Source: Artemia franciscana
Taxonomy: Eukaryota; Arthropoda; Branchiopoda; Anostraca; Artemiidae
Assembly (NCBI RefSeq): GCF_032884065.1
Contig: NC_088880.1
Span: 27,679,298-27,743,297 of the forward strand
Length of the DNA stretch: 64,000 nucleotides
Direction of reading: 5' to 3'
Under the pieces are notes generated by a model. That model saw nothing but the letters and a program-made list of their open reading frames with translations. It had not been told where the DNA came from and did no database searches. Position 1 is the stretch's first letter. The number at the start of each line of letters is the position of its first letter. The translations under genes were made by a program, and so were the position numbers. Shown piece by piece: positions 19,497-31,179 of the stretch.

Positions 19497-21508
19497 CCCC
19501 TTTCCCTAGTATTTAGATATAGGCTACAGCCCAAGTTGTAGCCTAGATATATGTAGAATTTTCGGCTCTTGATAAATCGTTAGCTAGCTTGAAGAAAATA
19601 AATGGTAAAAAGCCCTCTTTTGATATAAATATGCATATGCAAATGTCAGTCCATAATTAGGCTACTTGTGATTTTGGTAGAACTTTTCCCCTGTATAAAA
19701 GATGTTTTTCTAAATAAAAAAGAAGACACAGTGGGCTTTAAAACTTGATAAAGTGTAACTAAGCAAATGTTTTAGGCTCCTTCATTTAACTAATTTCCAA
19801 GTTAACAAGGAGCTCCTATGCTAGGATTCAGCCAAACAAGCCCAGTATATTGTATTAAATGGTAAAAATCCCTCCATTTAAGTTACCATAGAACCTTAGT
19901 AAGATTTTCATTCCATTAGGAACATCACAGGTTTTGGGAAAAACCGCTTTTCTTTGGCATTCCAGAAAAATAGAGATGAGTTTTTGGACATCCCCCCTTT
20001 TTTTTTTACTAAAGCAGGATGCAATGTGAGGGTAGTAACAAGAGCCCTGCCCTGTGGTTGAAATTTTCACCAATGATATGTATGCATAAATTAAAATATG
20101 GTCTCTATTTTGACAAGCAATCGAAAGGAAAAAATATATTTAATATTTAGGATTTATAGAATAGATATCAAGCAATAAAAGTTGCATTTTTAGAATCAGA
20201 AGTCAATCAGCTTTCTGTTAATATGTGAATAAAACTGAAACACTGAAAAGATATATACATCAAAATAGGATAATTGGTATTTCCAAAAAGAGGTCCTTGT
20301 AGGCAAGTGAATAAACTAATAATTTTAAGTGTTTGATCTTAAATAATTTTAATAATAACTATATTGATGAATAGCTTAAATTTTTAGCTATTCATTAATG
20401 TATACTATTCTTCTCCAATTCTTCTTGGTAACTAGATGTGAGTGTTTTTGTTTTACATAATTTTGCTCAATTGGATTCTGGTTTTTTACCCTGTATAACT
20501 TCATTTTATGAAATTGTTTTGGTTCAAGTGGTTATAAATTATAACTAGACAGATTGCTTCATTTATCCCCCCCTCTCATCTCCCTCTTTTCTTATTGTAC
20601 GTATTTTCATCTTGATCATTGATTTTTATTAACTTTAAAGTAAAATGGACAAAAAGTGTTCAGCTATTGAAAAATATTCTGTGAATAAGTAGGCTAGTGT
20701 ATACTGCATTTTGTCCTTTAAAGAGGAGGGATAGAATCAATTTATTAGTTTTTAGGGACGAGTTACATTATTCTCTATGATTGTATTAAGGAAGTTTCAA
20801 GAATTTGTGGTATCAGTATTCCAATAAAGATCAAGGTGTTACTACCTTACAATATATCACTGGCTTAGTATAGAACTTCTGTAGCATATTTGGAAAGAAC
20901 ATAAGAAAAATGCATAAAGTGATATCTTCACTTTGATTGTAGCCAAGTTTTATAAAACCTTTCAAATTATCTCAAATAGTTTTAAGTGTCCCAATTTTAC
21001 TAATTTCTGATTTATAAAGGATCCAATAAATTGCTTAAAAACATTTCACAAGTCAGATTAAAATAAAATGCTTGTAGCCTATGACAAAGTCCTAGTCTAC
21101 TCAAATCTCGGAATTGTGCTTCTAAAAACTTGGATAAAAGGAAAGTTTACAAAAATTGACAAATAAATATTTTCTTCATACAAACTTGTGTAAAAAATAT
21201 GTCACAAGTTAGATTAAAATAAAATGCTTGTAGCCTGTGACAAAGTCCTGGCCTACTTAAATTTTGGAATAATGATTCTTAACCCTTGAATGAAAGAAAA
21301 GTTTACAAAACTTAGGAACAATTTTTTTTTTATAGGTTTAGCCTTGACCTTTCTTCAGTTTAATCTTTATAAATGCTTGAAACAGTAGGATCATTTTAAA
21401 TAAACTTCCAAAGAAAAAAAAACTAACACATATAAACAATAAAACAATCTAAAAAAGTTTCTAATGCTCATGAAACCTAGTTCATTCATTTAAAACTTGA
21501 ATAGGGCT
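19497..21508. other. Non-coding stretch, no gene seen
   Basis: AT-rich. A block containing CACAAGT.AGATTAAAATAAAATGCTTGTAGCCTATGACAAAGTCCT appears twice (near 21048 and 21200), a local direct duplication of about 150 bp. No coding signal was found. Confidence 0.5.
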
Positions 21509-21650
21509 GGCGTAGGTCATAACAAAGGATTTAAGGGGAACTGGAAGCTTTTAGGATGGTGTAAAGAGGGAGGTCCTGAAAAGATTAGGATAGAAGAGTA
21601 TGCATAGCCGTGTTAGCCTCAGGTGACTTGGTGCTGTAGTAAGTTTTTAT
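21509..21650 (+). pseudogene. 3-prime fragment of the GHVLR-type non-LTR RT
   Basis: Decayed coding reads as ..GNWKLLGWCKEGGPEKIR-type residues and ends in the shared nucleotide block GTGTTAGCCTCAGGTGACTTGG TGCTG. It is homologous to the last 140 bp of the copies at 4121-4530 and 38094-38392. It is more diverged than either, with the TAG tail reduced. Confidence 0.6.
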
Positions 21651-22624
21651 GGGATCCTTGGTACAGGAGTTATGTCCAAACAAATCTTTAATGTGTTTAC
21701 TTGTGACTAACTTGTTTTATTGCTGCCCCTTCTTATTTTTCACTGCACTGAACTTTTATTATCTTTAATAATCTTTATCTTGTAATATTGAAACCTAAAT
21801 AGATTCAGTGTCCAAATGAAGCATAAGAAAAGTATTTCAAGTGTCATACCTACACTTGGGTACAATTTATAAGGTTTTGAAGGCCTGTAAAATTTTTTAC
21901 TTGTGGGAAAAACCCTTGTGTTGGTTTATAATTCTACTGTAATAAAAGGAATTGTAATTTGAAAAATTAAAGCTAATGCAAATATGATTGAAACTTCAAA
22001 ATTGAGGTGAAACATCTCTTAAGACCTGTCATAAATGCTTTCTTCAAAGTCCTAAAAATAAGACAAGAGTAAACACAGTAGCTTGGTCATACTTTCTCAA
22101 GTATTTTTTTAAAACCTGGATTCATTCCAGAAACCTTTACTTGCCTAACTCAAGTACTTGCCATAATTGCTAGTCCCTAAACTAGAAACTTACCTAGAAA
22201 TTCCTTGGGCAAATCATTTTTGGCTGACATACATCTATTTCAAAATATTCTCCTTCCATGAGGTTGACTTGAACACAATATTTTAGAGAGGAGATTGGGA
22301 TTTTTAAATAGCTACTTTTAACTATGAAAACATTATTGATTAGTTTGAATATCTTTTTGTATAATAATCAGAAACTGCTTGTTGAGCTGTTTTAAAAAGT
22401 AAGATATCCCTAACAACTCTATTCATTGCAATTAGATCCTTTGGGTTATAGAAAAGTAAAGCTTTTAAAATGGTTTTATTGTTATTTTTATAAGATATCC
22501 ACATATACTTGTTGAATCTGGAGGTTGTTTTCAACTCCTTACTTGAATTGAATATAGCTGCTTTCAAAACCCTGAAGCAATAAAATTTAAAATGATAACT
22601 TTTCTGGCATTCAAAAATTTAACA
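21651..22624. other. Non-coding stretch, no gene seen
   Basis: AT-rich sequence with one 75-codon minus-strand frame (22340-22567) that has no recognisable features. Confidence 0.5.
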
Positions 22625-24800
22625 TTTTTATGGCACTTGGTATTAACCAAGTGACATATAGCAATTGCAAATTCTCTTGGTGTGTTGGTCTGTCAGTCCT
22701 GGTTTTGCTACTTTAGGCACTTCCAGGTAAGCTAGGACGATGGAATTTGGCGGGTGTATCAGGGGCAGGACCAGATTAAATTAGAAATAGTCGTTTTCCC
22801 GATTTGACCATCTGGGGGGGGGGAGTGGGGGGCTGGTTAATTCGGAAAAATAGAAAAAAATGAAGTATTTATAACTTACGAATGGGTTATCAGATCTTAA
22901 TGAAATTTGATATTTAGAAGGACCTCGTTTCTCAGCTCTTATTTTAAATCCTGACCGGACCCAGTGACATTGGGGGAGGGAGCTGGAGGGGGAAACCAGA
23001 AATCTTGGAAAACGCTTAGAGTGGAGAGATTGTAATGCAACTTGGTGGGAAAAATAAGCACAAGTCCTAGATGCATGATTGATATAGCCTGGACGGATGT
23101 GCTCTCTTTGGGGTAGTTGGAGGGGGGGGGGGGTTAATTATGAAAAATCAGAAAAAGTGAGGTATTTTTCACTTACGAACGGGTGATCGGATCTCAATGA
23201 AATTTGATGTTTCGAAGGATATCGTGTCTCAAAGCTCTTATTTTAAATCCCGACCGGATCTGGTGACATTAGGGGGGAGTTTGGGGGGACCTAAAATCAT
23301 GGAAAATGCTTAGATTGGAGGGATCGGGATGAAACTTGGTGGGAAAAATAAGCAAAGGTCTTAAATACATGGTTGACATAATTGAAACGGATCCATTCTA
23401 TTGGGGGGGGGGGGTTAATTCTGAGAAACTAGAAAAAATGACGTTTAATTTAACTTACGAAGGAGTGATCAGATCTTCATGAAACTTCATATATAGAAGG
23501 ACCTCGTAACTCAGATCTCTTATTTGAAATCTCAATCGGATTCAGCGTCAATGGGGGTGGGTAGTTGGGGGGCCGGAAATCTTAGAAAATACTTAAAGAG
23601 GACAGATCAGGATGAAACTGGATGGGAAGAGTAAAAACCTGTCTAAGATGCTGGACTGACATACCCGGACCAGATTTGCTCTCTTTGGTAGAGTTGGGGG
23701 GGGGGGGGGTAATTCGGAAAAATGAAGTATTTGTAACTTACGAAAGGGTGACCAGATCTTAATGAAATTTGATATTCAGAAGGATCTTGTGCTTTAAAGT
23801 TCTAATTTTAAATTTTGACCAGATCCTTTGACATTCGGGGGAGTTGGAGGGGGAAACCGGAATTCTGGGAAAACTTGAAAATTGGGGTATTTTTATCTTA
23901 CGAATAGGTGATCGGATCTTAATGAAACTTGAAATTTATATAGTAGGATCTTATGTCTCACATGCTCCGTTTTCGACTCGAATTGGATCTGGGGACATAG
24001 AGGGTTGGAGGAGGGAAACAGAAATCTTGGAAAACGGTTAGAGTGGAGAGGTCTGGATGAAAATTGATGGGAAGAATAAGCACAAGTCAGATACGTGATT
24101 GACATAATTGGAATGGATCTGTTCTCTTTGGAGGAGCTGGGGGGTGTTCATTTGAAAAATTAAGAAAAATTGAGGTATTTTGAACTTAAGCACGGGTGAT
24201 CGGATCTTAATGAAATTTGGTTTTTAGAAGGATTTCATGTCTCAGAGCTCTTATTTCAGATCCCGACCAGTTCTGTTGACATTGGGGGGTGGGAGTTGGA
24301 GGGGGAAATCGGAAATCTTGGAAAACCTTTGGATTGGAAGAATCGGGATGAAGCTTGGTGGATAGAATAAGCAAATGTCCTTGATACGTGATTGACGTAA
24401 CCGTACTGGATTCGCTCTCTTTGGGGGATTTGGGGGGAGGGGCTCAGTGATTTGGTGAGTTTGGTGCTTCTGGACGTGCTAGGACGAAGAAAATTGGTAG
24501 GCGTGTCAGGGAGCTGCACAAATGGACTTGATAAAGTCGTTTCCCCAGATTCAACCATCTGGGGGGCTAAAGGGATAGGAAAAATTAGAAAAAATGAGGT
24601 ATTTATAACTTACGAGTGGGTGATCGGATCTTAATGCATTTTGATATCTAGAAGGACATCGTGACTCAGATTTCTCCGGTATTAAGCCTCTGACCTGCCT
24701 TTAAAATCAATCTATTGATTCTTAGAATTTTGTTAGAGCTCGTACCATATGAGCTCCTGGCTCTTCTTGCCTCGTCACAAGTGCCATATGAGCTCTTAGC
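22625..24800 (+). repeat. Hairpin-headed tandem array, about 7 units of about 290 bp (family E, copy 1)
   Basis: The array starts with an 8-bp perfect hairpin, CACTTGGT-ATTA-ACCAAGTG (22634-22653), and a non-tandem header (GTCCTGGTTTTGCTACTTTAG and on). Then come repeats marked by ACTTACGAACGGGTGATCGG at 22874, 23171, 23453, 23736, 23896, 24184 and 24608, spaced 297, 282, 283, 160, 288 and 424 bp. The short unit has an internal deletion; the long one contains a second header near 24440-24560. Each unit has a G-run next to its start. The end carries a doublet of CCATATGAGCTC followed by C/T-TGGCTCTT or TTAGCTCTT (24746-24810). Confidence 0.8.
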
Positions 24801-24899
24801 TCTTGTTTGAATAGAGTTTATTCCACCTGAATTTGGAGTATTTTACTAGAATTTTGTGATGATGATAGGTATTTTGCAGTTACTTTGAAAAGCGCAATG

Positions 24900-25790
24900 C
24901 AAAGGAAAATTCAATTCATTAAATTCATTAAATTAAATTCAATTGAATTCATGTTATTCAAATAAAAAAAAAAAACATAACAGCAATAATAAGAAAGATC
25001 CTAGAAGCGAACTTGTTAAGGACCATAACAACAAAAAAATTGAAAATGAAGAAGAGAGAAAAAAAGGAAAGAGAAAACATGGGCAATTAAAGCAAATTGA
25101 ATAAACATTTAGAGAATTATAATATAAAAATTTTAGTATATAGGGTGCGAAAACTTGTGGATAGCTCAACACTGGAGGGTATTAAATTCTATTGAAGTAT
25201 AGATTTATAAATGGGGGATCTCTGAGCGGAACTAGAGATACACTTGGGGACAACGAAGGAACGGTTGGATGAACGGAGACAGTGGCCTTCAGAATTATTA
25301 CTATTAAAATAAGATAATAAATAGAGAGGAAGATTTTTATTGTAAGCGGAGTATGCAAGGGATAGAATTAATTTTTTGATGATTTGTTCGAAAGGGATAA
25401 TACCAAAATCGGAGTACACGTCCTGGGTGGGATATAGTCGGGGCAACCGAAAAACTACTTTGACGGCACGATTTTGAGCAGATTTTAATTTATTGGTAAT
25501 TGAAGGATAAGTATTGCCCCAAACAGATCCGCATTATGAGATATATGGGTAAATAAAAGAGTAATAAAGGGTGACAAGGATATCGGGAGGAAGAAAATAA
25601 TTCACACGATTAATCATACTTACCTGTCGCAAGATTATGGCTCCGATATAGGACACATGTGTTGCAAATGATAGGCAGGAGTGTATGTGGATACCAAGAA
25701 ACTTGGCAACTTCGACCTGTGGGAGGAGATAGGTAGAATATTTTAGGCCAAGTGCTTGCTGAGCTTCAATTTTTTTTTTTGTAAGGGGTT
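24900..25790 (-). mobile_element. 5-prime-truncated non-LTR retrotransposon, second copy
   Basis: Minus-strand RT thumb and post-palm region followed by the same 3-prime UTR and TTGAA-type tail as the element at 1551-2590. The 5-prime junction near 25790 sits beside a doubled 18-mer (AAATAACACAACCTATAA at about 25793 and 25817). Confidence 0.85.
25150..25790 (-). pseudogene. Non-LTR RT C-terminal region
   Basis: The pieces at 25790-25534 and 25446-25189 read ALGLKYSTYLLPQVEVAKFLG, NRVNYFLPPDILVTLYYSF, then after an in-frame stop CGSVWGNTYPS, and PRLYPTQDVYSDFGIIPFEQ and SAQRSPIYKSILQ. This is nearly the same protein as at 1551-2384. The FADD catalytic box is missing because truncation occurs downstream of it. 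In-frame stops lie near 25533 and 25188. Confidence 0.85.
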
Positions 25791-26429
25791 CGAAATAACA
25801 CAACCTATAAATCGAAATAACACAACCTATAACAACAACTAACAAATGACTATAATTTTTTTTAATGTACACTTATTGTAATGGGGAAGTCTGTTCCAAA
25901 AATAATTTTGTGATACTAAGAAACTAGTTTGTCAGATATTTTGAATGGTTGAATTTGCAGATGCATGTTTACCTCATGCAAGTTAAAAATTGCATTGACA
26001 ATGAGGAATAAAAACAATCATCAGTACTGCTGTTTCAAAGTGGCTAGTTTATCTGTTTTAATTTTGTCGGATTTTGCTTACGTCATACTGATTCACAAGG
26101 GAGGCAGGGTTTAGAAGTATTCTCTTCTTCTCTAAACCCCCTCTTTCCTCTTTGTGACTCTTGGCTTCCTAGAGAAGGATCGAAACTTGTCCAAAAAATG
26201 GAAAAAAAATCATTCCATTTTCAACCATATTTAATCAATTTTTAATATGTACTCAATCTAGTAAATAATGTGCACCTTATTTCGAAAATCTAGTTTTATT
26301 AGATGGATATAGCTGGATTTCAGTTGCAGAGGGTTTTCATTTTTTTTGTATTTAATCCACTATAGAACAGGAACAAATGCATAATCTTCCACATAACCTT
26401 CCCCCTGAGCTTCTATCTTGAGACAGAGC

Positions 26430-26600
26430 TCTATAATTGTTAATGCATCATTAGAATAAGTTACAGACTCAGAAAGTTTGGATTACGATCTGCTGATTAA
26501 CAGAAGGCCATTTGCATATGCTACAATTGAAGTATCTTGGGGGGAAGGGACTACCCAGTTTGACCAGCTGAAAAATAAAGATAAATGACTCTTTTCCAGG
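26430..26600 (-). pseudogene. Possible RT palm remnant in family C, copy 1
   Basis: The minus-strand frame reads WVVPSPQDTSIVAYANGLLLISRS. This recalls the R1-type RT box x-x-x-x-AYADDLLL with Y-A-D-D changed to Y-A-N-G. Copy 2 has the same box. The evidence is a single motif and could be chance. Confidence 0.3.
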
Positions 26601-27344
26601 GAATATGGGTTCCTTCTGAAGCTCTTGACTATGATAATTCTTACAGTGAGTTTGTCACAGTTTGTTATTTGTGAGCAAAGGGATTTTTTGACCATGAATA
26701 GCAATCAAAATCCCTTCCCACTTTGGTCCCTTTTTCATCCCTGAAGTCTCTTGATAGGTCGTACAGTCCCTTTTTAATGAGCAGGAATCATCCTGTGCAC
26801 TAAATTTAGAAAGAATGTTGAAGAGGGACTGGAGGGCAACCAGCCCCCTACTTGCTCTTTTTAGGTGCCCCCTCTGCTCAACTCTGGTCAAAATTTTGAA
26901 ATTGTTTGAAAATTCCAATGGTCAATATTTATGTTATAATATTTTCTGTTTTTGTTTCCAGAATATCTTCAGGTAGCTGTAATTAGAATCGTAAGTTGTA
27001 ACAGTTGTAGTTTCAAGTAGTCAGAGTAACTAGTACTCATAGTCACATTTGGAAGCAGTCATATTCATAAGTTATCACGGTCATGTTGCAGTAAGTTTTT
27101 TTTTCTATGATAATTAGAAATCTACTATTTATTGGTTTAAAGACACCTATCAAAAGTTATTAGCATAAAACAATTTGCAGAATTATAGAAACAGGAGAGC
27201 AACTACCTTAGAAAGAAGGCAATATTGATGACATGAAGACCATCCTTTTCAGCTCTGCAAAGAACCCTGCACCAGATGAGCTTTATCAAATTCCTAAATA
27301 ATAAGAAGTTCTGCAGTTTTCAGTCGTATAGTAAAGGGGCATTA

Positions 27345-27347
<3 letters not shown>

Positions 27348-27438
<91 letters not shown>
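27348..27438. repeat. TA dinucleotide run
   Basis: About 91 bases of uninterrupted TA repeats close family C copy 1. A matching run closes copy 2. Confidence 0.98.
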
Positions 27439-27441
<3 letters not shown>

Positions 27442-27481
27442 AGTTTCTTACTGTTTTAAAAATAGAGTTAAGAGAAAGAGT

Positions 27482-27600
27482 CAAACTTTAGCGTAAAGAG
27501 CGGGGCGTTGAGGAGGGAAAGCCCATTTCATATACGGAGTAATTTCTGTTCGTTTTAATTTTTAATGTTGCTCCTTACTTTCATTTAAAAAAACTTGTTT
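27482..27600 (+). mobile_element. Family A MITE, single arm
   Basis: One arm only: CAAACTTTAGCGTAAAGAGCG, GCGTTGAGGAGG, CATATACGGAGTAATTTCTG and TTGCTCCTTACTTTCA. The opposite arm is missing. Confidence 0.7.
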
Positions 27601-27631
27601 TTTTATTTAATTTACATATACTATTGGCTTT

Positions 27632-29184
27632 TTATTTCTTGTTTTTTGTTTGTTTGTTTCCCCCAGGGGTGATCATATCGACCCAGTGATCCGAGAATAT
27701 CGAAAGAGGGCTCCTTTGAACATAAATTGTAAGTTCTAGTGCCTTTTTTAAGTGACCAAAAAATTTGAGGGGCACTAGGCCACCTTCCGCGCCACATCTT
27801 TCCCAAAATCAGTCGATCGTTATTTTGAGATAACTATTTTGTTCATCATACTTGAATGGCTCAATAACTATGCGTGTGGGTATAGCTTAACTCCCCCCCC
27901 CAGCCCCAGGGGAAAGGTCCTTAAGTTATAAATTTTTCCATTATTTACGCATAGTAATTGTTATTGGGATGCAAGCATACATTTTCGGGTGGGGGGGGGG
28001 GCAAATTTTCTGCTATGGGTTTTTGCACGGGGGAATTTTCTCTAGGAAGGGAAGTTTCCAGGGAGTGAACTTGTCAGGGAAAATTGTATAGTGCGGGAAT
28101 TTGCCAGAATTCTTATACATAGTTCTTTTTATATGTTTTACTTTCTCTTTTCCGTCTCAACTTGCGCGCGGAGTGGTTAAGAGTTATTGTTCAGGGTGAA
28201 GCTTTTCACCGGGATTGAATTGTTCAGAGGAGTAAGGTTTTGGGGAGGGGGCAACCCCATCATGTACGTAATAAGTTACGATTATTACGTATATGAAGGA
28301 GGTCCCCCCTCCTCAACACTTCACTCTTTATGCTAATGTTTTTTAGTATTTTTAAAGAAGCGTTTTATTGTTCTAATTAAACGGCCCTTGTGTTTCAGTA
28401 GTCATTCTTAAAAAATTGGGACACAATTCAAACGTTAGCGTAAAGAGCGAGGTGTTGACGAGGGGGCAACCCCCTTTATATACGTAATAATTTCTGTTTT
28501 TTTAAGTTTTAATCTTGCTCCTTACTTTCAGTTGAAAAAAACTTTTTTATTTATTTAATCATTAGAAAAGGGCTAAAGGCATCCAGTTTATGAATAAGAA
28601 TGAACTGCAGTATCTTAACTACATCAAGTGGCAGTAAGTTTGAACTTTCAGGTCATATTAAAGGGGATTTTAGAAAGTAGATGGAGGGGTGCCAACCCCC
28701 TTTCTATGCTCTTTTTAGCTACCCCTGTTCAAATACATTCAATTAAAACCTTGAAATAGCCTTTTTTTTCAAAATAGTCTAAAGGTCAAATAACTGTGCT
28801 TGCCAGAATAACTTCACTCGCAGCTTTTAAAAGGGCTTCTTAACATAATCAAGTACTAAGTGCGTGTTGGTTGTCAATAGAGTATACCAGCAATATGTAA
28901 GTTGAAACTCTCAAGATATGTTGAGGGAGATGTCGAAGCATGGTCGGAGGGCAACAAGCTTCCATACCCTTTTTAGATGTTTCAACCCTTCAAAACTGAT
29001 CAAAATTATGAAAATGTAATTTTCTTTCCAAAATAGTTAAAAGGCCTTGTAACTATGCCTCTGGGGACGCAGCTAACAACCCTTATTTTGAACTGTGTTT
29101 ATAATAACAAATAAAAATTACCATCATAACCGAGGTTGACTTTATTGAATATCATCTTTAGTAATATACCATAGTTTTCACCCT
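27632..29184. repeat. Direct duplication family B, copy 1
   Basis: This block of about 1.55 kb, beginning TATTTCTT and CCCCCAGGGGTGATCATATC and ending CCATAGTTTTCACCCT, is collinear with 36241-37730 at high similarity. Inside, a module of about 260 bp recurs (AACTATGC or AACTGTGC landmarks near 27858, 28786 and 29048, each followed by G-rich sequence). A family-A palindrome is embedded at 28268-28556. No coding was recognised. Confidence 0.85.
28268..28556. mobile_element. Palindromic MITE, family A, copy within B1
   Basis: Left arm ATTACGTATATGAAGGAGG and CTCCTCAACACTTCACTCTTTATGC; right arm GCGTAAAGAGCGAGG and GAGGGGGCAACCCCC with ATACGTAATAATTTCTG. The centre contains GAAGCGTTTTATTGTTCTAATTAA. 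Confidence 0.75.
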
Positions 29185-29471
29185 GAAAGAACCTAAACCA
29201 GGTACTTTTATAAAATAAAACAATTTTTCCAGGCTATAGAAAATGTTTTTCTTATATATTGATTAAATCAGCTTATAAAGTTTTTACTAATAATGAAATA
29301 GAAAATTGACTGTTGGTATTGACTATTATTGTCTTTTCAACTTGTGCTTTTTCAAACTGTGTTTTGTTTACCGCTTTGTTGATTTGACAGCTTGTGCTCT
29401 TACAAAACATACACGCATTGTGCAAACATTTGTTTTAGGTCTTCTGCTTACTTTTCAAGACAAAAAGGGCT
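29185..29471. other. AT-rich spacer between duplications B1 and C2
   Basis: No gene and no repeat ends were recognised. Confidence 0.5.
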
Positions 29472-29979
29472 AATGACTATAATTTTTTTTAATGTACACT
29501 TATTGTAATGGGGGAGGTCTGTTCCAAAAATAATTTTTTGTGATACTAAGAAACCAGTTTGTCAGATATTTTGAATGGTTGAATTTGCAGATGCATGTTT
29601 GCCTCATGGAAGTTAAAAATTGCATTGACAATGCATTGACAATTGCATTGACAATGAGGAATAAAAACAATTGTTAGTGCTGCTGTTTGAAAGTAGCTAA
29701 TTTATCTGTTTTAATTTTGCCGGATTTTGCTTACATCATACTGATTCAGAAGGTAGGCAGGGTTTAGAAATATTCCCTTCTTCTCTAAACCCCCTCTTTC
29801 CTCTTTGCGACTCTTGGCTTCCTAGAGAAGGATCGAAACTTGTCCAAAAAATGAAAAAAAAAATTCCATTTTCAACCATATTTGAACAATTTTTGATATG
29901 TACTCAATCTAGAAAATAATGTGCACCTTATTTTGAGAATCTAGTTTTTGTAGATGAATATAGCTGGATTTCAGTTGCA

Positions 29980-30215
29980 GAGGGTTTTCATTTTTTTGTG
30001 TTTTGTCCACTGTAGAACAGGAAAAAAAAGCATAACCTTCCACATAGGCTTCTCCCTGGGCTTCTATCTTAAGACAGAGCTCTATAATTGTAAATGCATC
30101 ATTAGAATAAGTTACAGACTCAGAAAGTTTGGATTGCGATCTGCTGATTAACAGAATGCCATTTGCATATGCTACAATTGTAGTATCTTGGGGGAAGGGA
30201 CTACCCAGTTTGACC
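29980..30215 (-). pseudogene. Possible RT palm remnant in family C, copy 2
   Basis: The minus-strand 102-codon frame opens MVKLGSPFPQDTTIVAYANG and continues ILLISRSQSKLSESVTYSND. The match to an RT AYADD box is suggestive only. The two acidic residues are replaced by N-G, so it would be dead even if correct. Confidence 0.3.
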
Positions 30216-31048
30216 AACTGAAAAACAAAGATAAATGACTATTTTCCAGGGAATATGAGTTCCTTCTGAAGTTCTTGACTCTTACAAGAGTTCTTGACTC
30301 TTGACTCTTCTGAAGTTCTTTCAGTTCATGATTCTTACAGTGAGTTTGTCACAGTTTGTTATTTGTGAGCAAAGGGATTTTTTGACCATGAATAGCAATC
30401 TAAATCCCTTCCCACTTTGGTCCTTGTTGGTTTTTTTTTCATCCCTGAAGTCTTTTGATAGGTCGCACAGTCCCTTTTTTAATGAGCAAGAATCATCCTG
30501 TGCACTATATGTTGAAAGAATGTTGAAGAGGGACTGGAGGGCAACCAGCTCCCTTCTTGCTCTTTTAGGTGCCCCCTGGGCTCAACTCTGATCAAAATTT
30601 TGAAATTGTTTGAAAATTCAAAGGGCCACTATTTATGGCATAATATTTTCTCTTTTTGTTTCCAGAATATCTTCAGGTAGCTATAATTGCAATCGTAAGT
30701 TTTCACAGTTGTAGTTGCAAGTAGTCGGAGTAGCAAGTACTCATAGTCACATTTGGAAGCAGTCATATTCACAAGTTATCACGGTCTTGTTTTAGTAAGT
30801 TTTTTTTTTCTATGATAATTAGAAATCTACTATTTACTGGTTTAAAGACACCTATTAAAAGTTATTAGCATCAAAAAATTTGCAGAATTATAGAAACAGG
30901 AGAGCAACTACCTTAGAAAGAAGGCCATATTGATGACATGAAGACTATCCATTTCAGCTCTGCAAAGAACCCTGTACCAGATGAGCTTTACCAAATTCCT
31001 AACTTATAAGAAGTTTGTAGTTTTCAGTGATATAGTAAAGGGGCATTA

Positions 31049-31051
<3 letters not shown>

Positions 31052-31134
<83 letters not shown>
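31052..31134. repeat. TA dinucleotide run
   Basis: About 83 bases of TA repeats at the end of family C copy 2. The phrase TATAGTAAAGGGGCAT occurs on both sides of it. Confidence 0.98.
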
Positions 31135-31137
<3 letters not shown>

Positions 31138-31179
31138 AGGCATACACATTAAAAATAGAAATAGTAAAAACAATTATAT

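Larger units (their letters stand above)
25845..27438. repeat. Direct duplication family C, copy 1
   Basis: From AATGACTATAATTTTTTTTAATG to the TA-repeat, this 1.6-kb block is collinear with 29472-31134 at high similarity (I judge well over 85 percent by eye). It contains no intact gene. It may be a dispersed repeat whose 3-prime end is the TA run, or a segmental duplication. Confidence 0.85.
29472..31134. repeat. Direct duplication family C, copy 2
   Basis: Collinear with 25845-27438. Copy-specific changes are a triplicated GCATTGACAAT (about 29622-29656) and a short duplication around GTTCTTGACTCTT (about 30274-30320). It ends in a TA run. Confidence 0.85.

Noticed and set aside
23844-24558. 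Open frames of 60-100 codons within the family E array
   Set aside because: They change from unit to unit with indels and contain no motif; they are by-products of a GC-rich repeat.
22860-24640. Regularly spaced repeats considered as a CRISPR array
   Set aside because: Units of about 290 bp repeat along their whole length with no short-repeat/spacer pattern, and the context is an animal genome.
24954-25172. 72-codon Leu/Phe/Ser-rich minus-strand frame
   Set aside because: It is the pyrimidine-rich 3-prime UTR of the non-LTR element read in a chance frame.
27276-27491. 71-codon open frame with a long Ile-Tyr repeat
   Set aside because: It is simply the translation of the TA dinucleotide run.
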